Shown here piece after piece: positions 18,264 through 25,916 of a DNA stretch of 64,000 bases. The stretch lies in NCBI GenBank assembly GCA_027314165.1, contig DAHVCH010000003.1, positions 113,205-177,204 of the forward strand, in the 5' to 3' direction. Position 1 is the stretch's first letter. Each line of letters starts with the position of its first letter. A program made the translations under genes and the position numbers. The notes beneath the pieces are model-generated. The model was not told where the DNA came from. It saw only the letters and a list, made by a program, of their open reading frames with translations, and did not search any database. Origin of the DNA: Thermoplasmata archaeon (GTDB lineage: Archaea > Thermoplasmatota > Thermoplasmata > Lutacidiplasmatales > UBA184).

Positions 18264-19130
18264 ATGGTTCCACCCGCCCTCCTCGGGGCCGCGGCAGGGT
18301 CCCTCTCCCCGCCGCTGCCCGGCTCCTTCCTGTTCCCGCGTCCGGAGCTGCGCCCCGCCTCCGAGCTCCTGGCGCGTGAACGCGACCGGCAGCGCCTCTT
18401 CCCCTCCGCTCCGGCCCTCTTCCCGTGGCTCGAGCGCGCCTTCGCCCCGGGGAAGGTGACGGCCCTGGTGGGCCCTCCCACCCTGGTCTCCGGCTTCCTG
18501 CCGTTCCTCCTGGCCACGGTCGCTTCCCATGGCGGGGAGGTCTCCCTGCGGGAGGGATCGAACCGCTTCTCCCCCTACTCCGTGGGGGCCCTCGCCCGTC
18601 GCTGGGGCGTCGACCCCGAGGAGGTCCTGGGGCGGGTCCGCCTCGCCCGGGCCTTCACCGCCCATCAGATGGTGTCGCTCGTCGAGACCTGGAGCGACGT
18701 GCTCCTCTCCCGGACCGTGCTCCCCAGCCTTCTCGTGGTGAGCGACCCCACGCTCCTCTGCCAGGACGCCGAGGTCCCGGCGGACGAGTCCGTCGCGCTC
18801 CAGATGCACATGGCCGAGGTCCTGGGCCGGGTCGCCCGCTCGCTCCGGCGCCCCCTCCTGGTCACCCAGGAGCGGACCGGGGGACGGCTCGTCTTCCCCG
18901 GCCTCGCCCGGCTCGGTCCCCCGGTCCACGAGACGCTCCGCCTCCTGCACGGCCCCGACGGGGTCGTCCGCCTCACGGCCCAGGAGCGGGCGGAGTCGCT
19001 GACGCTGCTCGCCCTCCCGCCGCACCAGCGGCACCTGGAGGAGTTCGACGCCGACGTGCCGGCCGCCGCCTCGAGCGACCGGTTCGAGCGCCCGTCGGAG
19101 GTGACCCCGTGGTCGGCCCTCTTTCCGTGA
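18264..19130 (+). CDS. RecA/RadA-fold paralogue without a P-loop, near PolB2
   Basis: A 288-residue protein with the layout of a RadA/RadB-like core. A strand-loop KVTALVGPPTLVSGFLPFLLA sits where Walker A belongs. It is followed by GGEVSLREG, then RFSPYSVGALARRWGVDPEEVLGRVRLARAFTAHQMVSLVE, which strongly recalls the RadA segment for Gly-x-Asp-x-x-x-x-x-Asn and ARA-hQ. SLLVVSDPTLL occupies the Walker B strand. The Walker A lysine and threonine are absent (GPPTLVSG), so ATP hydrolysis is unlikely. It precedes a 95-aa protein and PolB2 on the same strand. ATG 18234 is an alternative start. It may be an accessory factor for the polymerase, analogous to bacterial ImuA; this is inference. Confidence 0.75.
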   Translation: MVPPALLGAAAGSLSPPLPGSFLFPRPELRPASELLARERDRQRLFPSAPALFPWLERAFAPGKVTALVGPPTLVSGFLPFLLATVASHGGEVSLREGSNRFSPYSVGALARRWGVDPEEVLGRVRLARAFTAHQMVSLVETWSDVLLSRTVLPSLLVVSDPTLLCQDAEVPADESVALQMHMAEVLGRVARSLRRPLLVTQERTGGRLVFPGLARLGPPVHETLRLLHGPDGVVRLTAQERAESLTLLALPPHQRHLEEFDADVPAAASSDRFERPSEVTPWSALFP

Positions 19131-19242
19131 TCACCGGGGGCACGACCGGGGCACCGCTCCTCGACGGTCGAGGTCGCCACCGTGGCCGCAGCGCGCGCGG
19201 GAGATTGTACCGGCGACCCACGAGCCCGGGAGGTGAGGTCCA

Positions 19243-19530
19243 ATGGGACGGACGGTCCCGACGTACCGCGACGCTCTAGAGGCGCGGCTGGCCCGGTGGG
19301 ACCGGGAGTTCGGACGGGCCCTGATCGACCCCAAGGACCGGGAGGATTTCCAGGAGCTCCTGCAAGGGGCGCGCCGGTACGTGGCGCAGGGAACGATGCT
19401 CTCGAGCGGGGACCTGACCGAGCGCGTCTTCCTATCGATGCTCCTCGACCTGGAACGGCGGCTGCACCCGCGGGAGGGAGGGAAGGGCACCAGCTCGGTG
19501 CCCGCCGAGCTCGCCGCCCGGGCGCTGTGA
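19243..19530 (+). CDS. Small hypothetical protein between the RecA-like gene and PolB2
   Basis: This 95-residue mainly helical protein (YRDALEARLARWDREFGRAL, DREDFQELLQGARRYVAQG, ERVFLSMLLDLERRL) has no recognised motif. ATG 19243 is preceded by GGGAGGTGAGG 3-12 nt upstream. It ends 98 nt before the PolB2 start and follows the RecA-like gene by 112 nt. Its position in a three-gene co-directional set suggests a partner or regulator of the polymerase, but nothing in the sequence proves this. Confidence 0.7.
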   Translation: MGRTVPTYRDALEARLARWDREFGRALIDPKDREDFQELLQGARRYVAQGTMLSSGDLTERVFLSMLLDLERRLHPREGGKGTSSVPAELAARAL

Positions 19531-19628
19531 ACGTGGGGCGCTCAGGGACGTGCGCCGAGCGAGGGCCCGGGTCAGCGGACGCCGTGATGGGGAAGACAAG
19601 GCCCGGCCCAGGGCGCCGGCGGTGAACG

Positions 19629-22022
19629 ATGCCCGAGGGCTGGCTCCTGGACGTCCACTCCTCCCGGGCCGGGGACGCCGTCGTCCTGTGGCTGAGGGAG
19701 CGGAACGGTCCCGTCCATCGCAAGGAGGTGCCCTGGGCCCCGCCCTTCTACGTCGCCGGTCCCTCCGACCGGCTCGAGGACCTCGCCCGCGCCCTCGGGG
19801 ACGAGCAGGGGTCCATCGCCGCGATGGGGTGGGCCGACATCCGTACGAGCCTCTTCGAACCGGCGGACCGGACGCACCGGGTCCTGGCGATCACCCCCGC
19901 CCCGCACGGGGCGCGCAGGTCCCTGGCCTCGGAGATCGACGCTCGGGGCGGGTTCACCACCTTCCAGCTCTTCGACGTGGACCTCTCCGCTCCGCAGCTC
20001 TTCTACCTGGACCGGGGGCTCTACCCTTTCGCCCCCGTCCTCTGGAGCGGGACGGAGGTCCTCGCGAAGGAGCCTCCCGAGGTCCTGGAGTACGACCCGC
20101 CCCCGCTGAAGGGCTCCCGCCTCCACGTCGAGGTGACCGGGGCCGCTCCCGGCCGCCCCGCGCGCGAGGAGGACCCGGTCCTGCGCGTGCGGGTCGGGGA
20201 CCGGGTCTTGGAGGAGGAGGGGGAGGAGGCGACCCTCCTCGAGATGCTCGCGGAGCTCCGCCGGCAGGACCCGGACATCGTCTGGACCCACGGTGGGGAC
20301 GCCTTCCACCTCCCGCACCTCTACCGGCGGGCCGCGGCTCACGGCTGGGACGAGGGGCGCTTCTTCCTCGGGCGTGAGCCCAGCCGCTTCCGCCTCCACC
20401 AGCGGGGGCAGACGTTCGAGAGCTACGGGCGGGTGCTGCACCGCGCCCCGATGCACTTCCTCTCCGGCCGCTTCCACCTGGACGTCAACGAGCGGTTCGT
20501 CGAGGACGTGGGGCTCCTGGGGTTCGTCGACACCTCGCGCCTCTCCCGGCTCGGGCTGCAGACCGTCGTCCGCCAGTCCCCCGGGACCGCCTTCAGCGCC
20601 ATGGAGCTCGCGGTGGCGCTCTCCCTGGGCGTCCACATCCCGTGGAAGAAGAACCTCCCCGAGCAGGAGAAGACGGCCGCCCAGCTCGTCGCCGCCGACC
20701 GGGGCGGGCTCATCCTCACCCCTCCCGTGGGATTGCACGCGAAGGTGGACGAGTTCGACTTCGCCTCCCTCTTCCCCTCGATCATGGTCCAGCACAACCT
20801 GTCGATCGAGACGCTGGACTGCCCCTGCTGCCCCGACTCTCCCCACGTCGCCCCGGGGCTGGGGTACCGCTCCTGCACGCTGCGCGAGGGCGTGGTCCCG
20901 CGGACGATCCGTCCCTTGGTCGAGCGCCGTCTCCACTACAAGCGGAGGAAGAAGGCGACCCAGGGGCCCGAGCGGGAGCGCTACGACGCGCTCGGGAAGG
21001 CGTGGAAGTGGGTCCTCGTGACCAGCTTCGGGTACCAGGGGTACCGCAACGCCCGGTTCGGACGGATCGAGTGCCACGAGGCGATCAACGCCTACGCCCG
21101 GGAGGTCCTCGTGGAACTGACCCGCACCGCGCGGGAGGGCGGATGGGGGGTGGTCCACGGCATCGTCGATTCCCTCTGGCTCCGTCCTCCGGAGGGCGGG
21201 GACCCGGAGGCGTTCTCCCGCCGGGTCACCGAGCGGACCGGCCTCCCGCTCGGCTACGAGGGACGGTACCGGTGGATCGTCTTCCTCCCGAACCGGGAGC
21301 ACGGGTTCGGTGTCGCGCAGCGCTACTACGGGAGGTACGAGCACGGGGAGTTCAAGGTCCGGGGGATCGAGACGCGCCGGGGGGACGCCCCGACGTTCGT
21401 CCAGAAGGTCCAGGAGGAGGCGCTGGACCACCTGGGGGAGGCCGAGGACGCGGAGGGGTTCCGCGCCCGGATCGCCGGGGCGCTCGAGGTCGGGCGCCGG
21501 CACGTCGAGCGCCTGGCCGGCGGGGAGGTCCCCCGGGAGGAGCTCCTGCTCACCCACCGGATCACGCAGCGGCTGGAGGAGTACCGGGTCTACTCGGACG
21601 GCGTCGCGGCGCTGCGTCGCCTCAAGCAGGAGGGGATCGCCCGGGAGCCGGGAGAGGACGTCTCCTACCTCATCCGCGACCAGCGTTCCCGCGACTACCG
21701 GGAGCGCGCGGTCCCGGTCGAGCTCCTCGCCGGTGACGAGCGGTACGACGTGGGCGCCTACGTCGAGCTCCTCGCCCGCAGCTTCGAGACGCTCTTCCTG
21801 CCCTTCGGCTACGACGTGGACCGCATCCTGGAGCTGTGGGGCTGGAGGACGGCGGGGAAGGGGGCCCGCCCGAGGCCGAGGCACGAGTACCGGTCGCTCG
21901 AGCGGCCGGGGCAGCGGCGCCTCCTCGACGAGGAGCCCGTCCCCGCCTCCGCCTCCGTCCCCGCCGCCCCCACCTCCGCCCTCCCCTCCGTACCTGTCGG
22001 AGCGAGCGAGAAGGCCGTCTGA
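19629..22022 (+). CDS. polB2: DNA polymerase family B, PolB2 type, with altered catalytic and exonuclease sites
   Basis: A 797-residue family-B polymerase. Motif A DFASLFPSIM (Asp377), motif B KWVLVTSFGYQGY (Lys460) and motif C HGIVDSLWL are all identifiable. Motif C lacks the first aspartate of the usual YGDTDS (Ile512) and keeps only Asp514. Exonuclease motifs are also degraded: LHVEV replaces the usual FDIE, and WTHGGDAFHLP lacks the Asn and Asp of ExoII. A cysteine cluster CPCC plus a later Cys sits between motifs A and B, as in PolB2 proteins. PolB2 is considered a partly inactivated archaeal paralogue linked to damage tolerance in Sulfolobales. The C-terminal about 45 residues are Pro/Ala/Ser-rich. 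The canonical C-terminal zinc module is absent. Confidence 0.9.
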   Translation: MPEGWLLDVHSSRAGDAVVLWLRERNGPVHRKEVPWAPPFYVAGPSDRLEDLARALGDEQGSIAAMGWADIRTSLFEPADRTHRVLAITPAPHGARRSLASEIDARGGFTTFQLFDVDLSAPQLFYLDRGLYPFAPVLWSGTEVLAKEPPEVLEYDPPPLKGSRLHVEVTGAAPGRPAREEDPVLRVRVGDRVLEEEGEEATLLEMLAELRRQDPDIVWTHGGDAFHLPHLYRRAAAHGWDEGRFFLGREPSRFRLHQRGQTFESYGRVLHRAPMHFLSGRFHLDVNERFVEDVGLLGFVDTSRLSRLGLQTVVRQSPGTAFSAMELAVALSLGVHIPWKKNLPEQEKTAAQLVAADRGGLILTPPVGLHAKVDEFDFASLFPSIMVQHNLSIETLDCPCCPDSPHVAPGLGYRSCTLREGVVPRTIRPLVERRLHYKRRKKATQGPERERYDALGKAWKWVLVTSFGYQGYRNARFGRIECHEAINAYAREVLVELTRTAREGGWGVVHGIVDSLWLRPPEGGDPEAFSRRVTERTGLPLGYEGRYRWIVFLPNREHGFGVAQRYYGRYEHGEFKVRGIETRRGDAPTFVQKVQEEALDHLGEAEDAEGFRARIAGALEVGRRHVERLAGGEVPREELLLTHRITQRLEEYRVYSDGVAALRRLKQEGIAREPGEDVSYLIRDQRSRDYRERAVPVELLAGDERYDVGAYVELLARSFETLFLPFGYDVDRILELWGWRTAGKGARPRPRHEYRSLERPGQRRLLDEEPVPASASVPAAPTSALPSVPVGASEKAV

Positions 22023-22424
22023 GGGCCGCTCTCCCCGGAGGCGGAGAAGGGGGAGCACCGTGCGCAAACCGCGAGCGCCGTCATCGATTATCCCCGAGGA
22101 GGTCACCGCCCGGGCCATGTCGCACCGACGGGCCTTCCCGGCTGCGTCCGCTCACCCACGCCGACGAACTCGACCTCCGACGGATACGACCCGTGCCCTC
22201 TCCAGTGAGGAGGGGTGGGTCGACGTGGTGAGGATGCACGCGTCCTCTTCCCCGTTCCCCGGGGGTGGGCTTCGCGAACTGCGCGCCCGCGCCAACGCGC
22301 TCACCCCCGTGGCTCCCCGGGTCTCCGTTCGGGCACCGTTCGGGTCCTCACCCGGACCGCGCTCCCCGACCTCCCGCTCGACCGACCCCGCCCCGGCCCT
22401 CCCGGGCCCTGCGAGGAACTGAGC
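22023..22424. other. Gene-free spacer after PolB2
   Basis: I see no supported gene in these 402 bases on either strand. The AT-richest word is ATCGATTATC near 22083, a possible promoter element for a plus-strand transcript. Confidence 0.45.
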
Positions 22425-22868
22425 ATGGCGCCAGGTCGCCGGGACCGTGCCCGCAGGACCCCCGTTCGAGACCCCGCGGACGACGCCTGGGTCGACCGTA
22501 TCGCCGATACGGTGCAGGACCTCCTCGCGGAGGAGGGGCTCGAGATGGAGATGTGCGTCTGGTACGACCCCGTCACCGAACAGCTCCACGCCGTAGGTTT
22601 CGATGGCGCACCGGCACGGTACTTTCGATGCGCCGCCGGTGAGCAACCCTCTCCCGCCCCTCGGTCCGGCCCGGACCCGCGGAGTGTCGCCGCACCTCTC
22701 ACGGCGATGTCCGGGGTAAGTGCGGAGGCGGTGGCCCCATCGTCCCGCGGGATGACCGCGAGCTCGCGCTCGCTGCCGATGGGCCTTCTCCCGCCTCCAG
22801 AGGGATCGAAGCTCGGGTCGTCCTCGCCGGAGGAGGAGACCGAACGCGGCGTGGAGGACGGACCTTGA
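22425..22868 (+). CDS. Hypothetical protein
   Basis: A possible 147-residue protein. Residues 18-65 look well folded (DDAWVDRIADTVQDLLAEEG, then MEMCVWYDPVTEQLHAVGFDG), while the C-terminal half is Pro/Ser-rich and low in complexity. I do not recognise it. ATG 22425 is the first start after a long gap. Third codon positions are G/C-rich in the first half and weaker in the second, so the gene could be shorter or partly decayed. Confidence 0.5.
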   Translation: MAPGRRDRARRTPVRDPADDAWVDRIADTVQDLLAEEGLEMEMCVWYDPVTEQLHAVGFDGAPARYFRCAAGEQPSPAPRSGPDPRSVAAPLTAMSGVSAEAVAPSSRGMTASSRSLPMGLLPPPEGSKLGSSSPEEETERGVEDGP

Positions 22869-22956
22869 GCTCTCTTCTTTGAGACGAGGCCACCCTCCCC
22901 GGGACGAGGGCTCGTGGACCGGGACTGGCCGCCTTGCAGAGCGCGGCGGAGGTCGG

Positions 22957-23823
22957 TCAGCCCTCTCGGATCTCGCGGGCTTTGATGAACGTCCCGTGGC
23001 GGAGCTCCGACATCGCCTGGCTCAGCTGCTCTTGGGTGTTCATCACGATCGGACCGTACCAGGCGACGGGCTCGTGGAGAGGACGTCCGGAGACCAGCAG
23101 AAGGCGAGCTCCCTCCGCGCCCGCCCGGAGGCGGACCGTGTCGCCGTCGCCCAGGAGCACCACCCGCTTCGCGGGCACCAGTCCGTCACGTCCCTCGAAC
23201 CTGGCGCCGCCGTCCACCACGTAGGAGAAGACGGTGTGCCCCTTCTTGACCGGCAGCTCGAAGGCGGCGTCCGGCCGCAGCGCGACGTCGAGGTACGTCG
23301 GGTCGACGGGTATCCCTTTGACCGGGCCCTCGACGCCCTGGTGCGTGCCGGCGACGACCTTGACCGTGCCCGAGTCGTTCCGAATGGACGGGATGTCCCG
23401 CCCGGACAGCCCACGGTAGGCGGGCTCGGCCATCTTGAGCTTCGAGGGGATGTTGACCCAGAGCTGGAACCCCTGGAACTCGCCCTCCTTGCGCTGGGGC
23501 ATCTCCTGGTGGAGGATCCCGCTGCCCGAGGTCATCCACTGCACGTCGCCGCTGTCGATCCGTCCCTTGTTCCCGAGCGAGTCCTCGTGGTCGACCTGGC
23601 CCTCGAGCATGTAGGTGACGGTCTCGATGCCACGGTGCGGGTGCCAGGGGAAGCCCGCGACGTAGTCGCGGGGGTCGGTGGAGCCGAAGTTGTCGAGCAG
23701 GAGGAACGGGTCGAAGAGGGGGACCTCCCCGTTGCCGAAGGCGCGCTTGAGGCGCACCCCCGCCCCCTCGAGCGTGTCCTCGGCCTTGAGGATGTGCTGG
23801 ACGCTTCTCAGAAGTTCGGGCAT
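22957..23823 (-). CDS. Pirin-family cupin protein
   Basis: A 288-residue protein with the two-cupin pirin plan. The N-terminal cupin carries the metal ligands in HPHRGIETVTYMLEG (His61, His63) and GILHQEMPQ (His105, Glu107), exactly as in pirins with quercetinase-type or regulatory activity. The sequence DNFGSTDPRDYVAGFPWHPH is a family hallmark. Pirins bind Fe and can act as redox-responsive co-regulators or dioxygenases; which applies here is unknown. ATG 23823 has GAGGTG just upstream; GTG 23829 is in frame. It is one of three minus-strand stress-type genes, followed by SRPBCC and MsrA genes at 132 and 55 nt spacings. Confidence 0.92.
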   Translation of the reverse strand: MPELLRSVQHILKAEDTLEGAGVRLKRAFGNGEVPLFDPFLLLDNFGSTDPRDYVAGFPWHPHRGIETVTYMLEGQVDHEDSLGNKGRIDSGDVQWMTSGSGILHQEMPQRKEGEFQGFQLWVNIPSKLKMAEPAYRGLSGRDIPSIRNDSGTVKVVAGTHQGVEGPVKGIPVDPTYLDVALRPDAAFELPVKKGHTVFSYVVDGGARFEGRDGLVPAKRVVLLGDGDTVRLRAGAEGARLLLVSGRPLHEPVAWYGPIVMNTQEQLSQAMSELRHGTFIKAREIREG

Positions 23824-23954
23824 GATCACCTCGTGGAGGTCCGTGTACCTCGCGGACCCCTCTTGAAGAGTAGCTTCTCCGTGGAGGAGCGACGGCGGCG
23901 CGGGACGTGTCGGGGACCGCCCGCGCCGCGCTCGTGCCTACCGAGCCGTGGTCC

Positions 23955-24389
23955 CTAGCGGCCGACGCCGCCCTTCCGACGGAGGGCCTCTTCGTCCTCG
24001 CGGAAGACCTCCGCCAGGTACCGGTGAACGGCCGCGGGGACCTCCCCCTCCGGCAGGGTCTTGGAGACAAAATCGCCCACGACCATGACCTCGGTCCTCT
24101 CCCCTCGCGGCAGGTAGTAGTTGAAGAACTTCGAACCGGCGAACGGCCCCTCGAGCACCTCGACGGCGAACCCCAGGGGAGGCAGGAGGGTGATCCGGTT
24201 GGAGACCTTCACCGCGGCCCCTTCGATCTCCTGCTCCCACGCGGCCAGGACCTGGTTCTCGGAGAGGAGCCGGAGCGAGCCCTTCCTTTGCCGATGCACC
24301 CGCCCGTGCTGTTCCGGGCTCTGCAGGAACTTCCAGATGACCGGGAGCGGGGCCTCGAAGGTCCCTCCCTGGTCCTCTACGAGCACCAT
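23955..24389 (-). CDS. SRPBCC (START-like) ligand-binding protein
   Basis: This 144-residue protein begins MVLVEDQGGTFEAPLPVIWKFLQSPEQHG, the opening strand and two short helices of the SRPBCC/polyketide-cyclase fold. It continues with alternating strands (VLAAWEQEIEG, VKVSNRITLLPP, AVEVLEGPFAGSKFFNYYLPRGERTEV) and a long C-terminal helix (AAVHRYLAEVFREDEEALRR). Such proteins bind hydrophobic ligands. ATG 24389 follows GGGGAG by 4 nt. An in-frame ATG at 24410 would place that site within the gene. It lies between msrA and the pirin gene on the same strand. Confidence 0.8.
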   Translation of the reverse strand: MVLVEDQGGTFEAPLPVIWKFLQSPEQHGRVHRQRKGSLRLLSENQVLAAWEQEIEGAAVKVSNRITLLPPLGFAVEVLEGPFAGSKFFNYYLPRGERTEVMVVGDFVSKTLPEGEVPAAVHRYLAEVFREDEEALRRKGGVGR

Positions 24390-24444
24390 CCGCTCCCCCT
24401 CGGAGCGCACGGGCGATGGCCCGGGCCCTCACCCTCGGTCGGGT

Positions 24445-25047
24445 TCATGGGTTCGTGACCTCGCGCTTCAGCCGCTGGAAGTGGTGCTTCCGGAACTTGG
24501 CCACCTTCGGGGCGATGATGGCGCGGCAGTACCCCTGGCCGGGGTTGCGCTTGTAGTAGTTCCGATGGTACTCCTCGGCCGGGAAGAAGGCGAGGAACGG
24601 CTCGAGCTGGGTGACGAGCGGGTCGTCCCAGAGCTGCTCCTTCTCCACCTCCCGCATCACCTTCTCGGCGGAGGCCTTCTGTTCGGGGGAGTGGTAGAGG
24701 ATGATCGAGCGGTACTGCGTGCCCGTGTCGTTCCCCTGCCGGTTGAGGGTGGTCGGGTCATGCACCGAGAAGAAGATCCGCAGGAGGTCGTCGAAGGAGA
24801 GGACGCGGGGATCGAAGACCACCTGGACCACCTCGGCGTGCCCGGTGTCGCCCTCGCACACATCCTCGTAGCTGGGGTCCGGGACCGAGCCCCCGGAGTA
24901 GCCCGGCATCACGCTCTCGACCCCCTGGAGCTCGGAGAGGACCTCCTCCGTGCACCAGAAGCAACCGCCGCCGAGCGTGGCGGTCTCGAGGAGCCGCCCG
25001 GGGGGATGGGGGGCGGATGCCGCGTGGACCGTGGGCGTGCTCGACAT
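24445..25047 (-). CDS. msrA: Peptide methionine sulfoxide reductase MsrA
   Basis: A 200-residue enzyme reducing methionine-S-sulfoxide in proteins. The catalytic motif GGGCFWCTEEV (Cys29, with a second Cys32) is followed by GVESVMPGYSGG, YEDVCEGDTGHAEVVQV, and then QYRSIILYHSPEQ and EEYHRNYYKRNPGQGYC, all standard MsrA blocks. The late Cys in QGYC may act as resolving cysteine. ATG 25047 lies 24 nt from the centre of a TATA box shared with the divergent methyltransferase, so translation is probably leaderless. Confidence 0.95.
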   Translation of the reverse strand: MSSTPTVHAASAPHPPGRLLETATLGGGCFWCTEEVLSELQGVESVMPGYSGGSVPDPSYEDVCEGDTGHAEVVQVVFDPRVLSFDDLLRIFFSVHDPTTLNRQGNDTGTQYRSIILYHSPEQKASAEKVMREVEKEQLWDDPLVTQLEPFLAFFPAEEYHRNYYKRNPGQGYCRAIIAPKVAKFRKHHFQRLKREVTNP

Positions 25048-25066
25048 GCGGGGTCCACGCGGGCAC

Positions 25067-25076
25067 GGCTATACAA
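25067..25076. promoter_or_regulatory. Shared bidirectional TATA box between msrA and the methyltransferase
   Basis: CTATACAAGG (plus) reads CCTTGTATAG on the minus strand. Its centre is 24 nt from ATG 25047 (minus) and 29 nt from ATG 25100 (plus), right for leaderless transcripts in both directions. No second AT-rich word exists in the 52-nt spacer. Confidence 0.6.
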
Positions 25077-25099
25077 GGCTCGTCGGACCTCGTTCTTCG

Positions 25100-25836
25100 A
25101 TGGCGGGGCGTCGGGGACCTTCCGACCGGGAGGTCAAGGCCCTCGTCCGCGAAGGCTGGGACCAGCGCTCGTTCCTGTACCGCCCCTCTTCCACCAACCC
25201 CTTGCGAGACGCCACGGGACACACGGAGCGACAGTACCGCGCCTGGCTCGCTCCGCCTTCGAGTCCGTGCCCAACGGGGCGAGGGTGCTCGACCTCGGAT
25301 GCGGGAGCGGCCGGCCGACGAGCCTGCTCCTCTCCCGTAGGTACCAGGTGACCGGTATCGACATCTCGGGCGTCCAGATCGAGCGAGCGAAACCGTTGGT
25401 CCCGTCCGCCCGGTTCGTGCGGCAGGACATGACGAAGACGCGCCTCCACCCCGGGTCGTTCGGTGCGGTGGTCTCGCTCTACGCCATCATCCACGTGCCG
25501 CTGCGCGAACAGCGTCCGCTCTTCCGACGGATCTGGCGGTGGCTCGCTCCCGGCGGGATGTTCCTCTCGATCCTTGGCGCCGGACGCTACAGGGGCATCG
25601 AGCGCGGATGGCTCGGGAGCGAGGCTCCGATGTTCTGGGACCATGCCTCCGCCGACACGTACCGGCGCGGGCTGGAAGCGGCGGGGTTCGAGGTCGAGCA
25701 CAGGGAGTACGTTCCGGAAGGAGAGGTGGGGCACGAGCTCTTCCGGTGCCGAAAGGCCTCTGGCAGCCATCCCTCCCGGCCGGCGCACGCGACCCGTGCA
25801 CGGCGCCCACGGACCGGCCGTCGCGCCGGGAACTGA
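25100..25836 (+). pseudogene. Class I SAM methyltransferase interrupted by a frameshift
   Basis: The N-terminus (ATG 25100; VKALVREGWDQRSFLYRPSS, then GHTERQYRAWL) is in one frame. From about 25,246 the homology continues in another frame with SAFESVPNGARVLDLGCGSG, VTGIDISGVQIERA and WLAPGGMFLSILGAG to a stop at 25836. Joining them needs one missing base (or two extra) near 25,240-25,255. The first frame runs on only to about 25,351. Both halves have strong G/C third positions and together make a complete methyltransferase of about 245 residues. Either the gene is freshly broken or the assembly has an error. A start at GTG 25267 in the second frame would lose the N-terminal helix. A TATA box at 25,067-25,076 precedes ATG 25100. 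Confidence 0.75.
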
Positions 25837-25886
25837 GCATCTCCGCGAGGCTGGCGCGAAGTGTGCGAGACGCCCGCGCCCCTCGC

Positions 25887-25894
25887 TCATATCC
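25887..25894 (+). promoter_or_regulatory. TATA box of the winged-helix protein gene
   Basis: TCATATCC, centred 27 nt before ATG 25917, consistent with a leaderless transcript. Confidence 0.5.
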
Positions 25895-25916
25895 TTCCCA
25901 TCCCTCGGGCGCACGA

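Noticed and set aside
19572..22118. 848-codon minus-strand frame over PolB2
   Set aside because: Low-complexity shadow; all polymerase motifs are on the plus strand.
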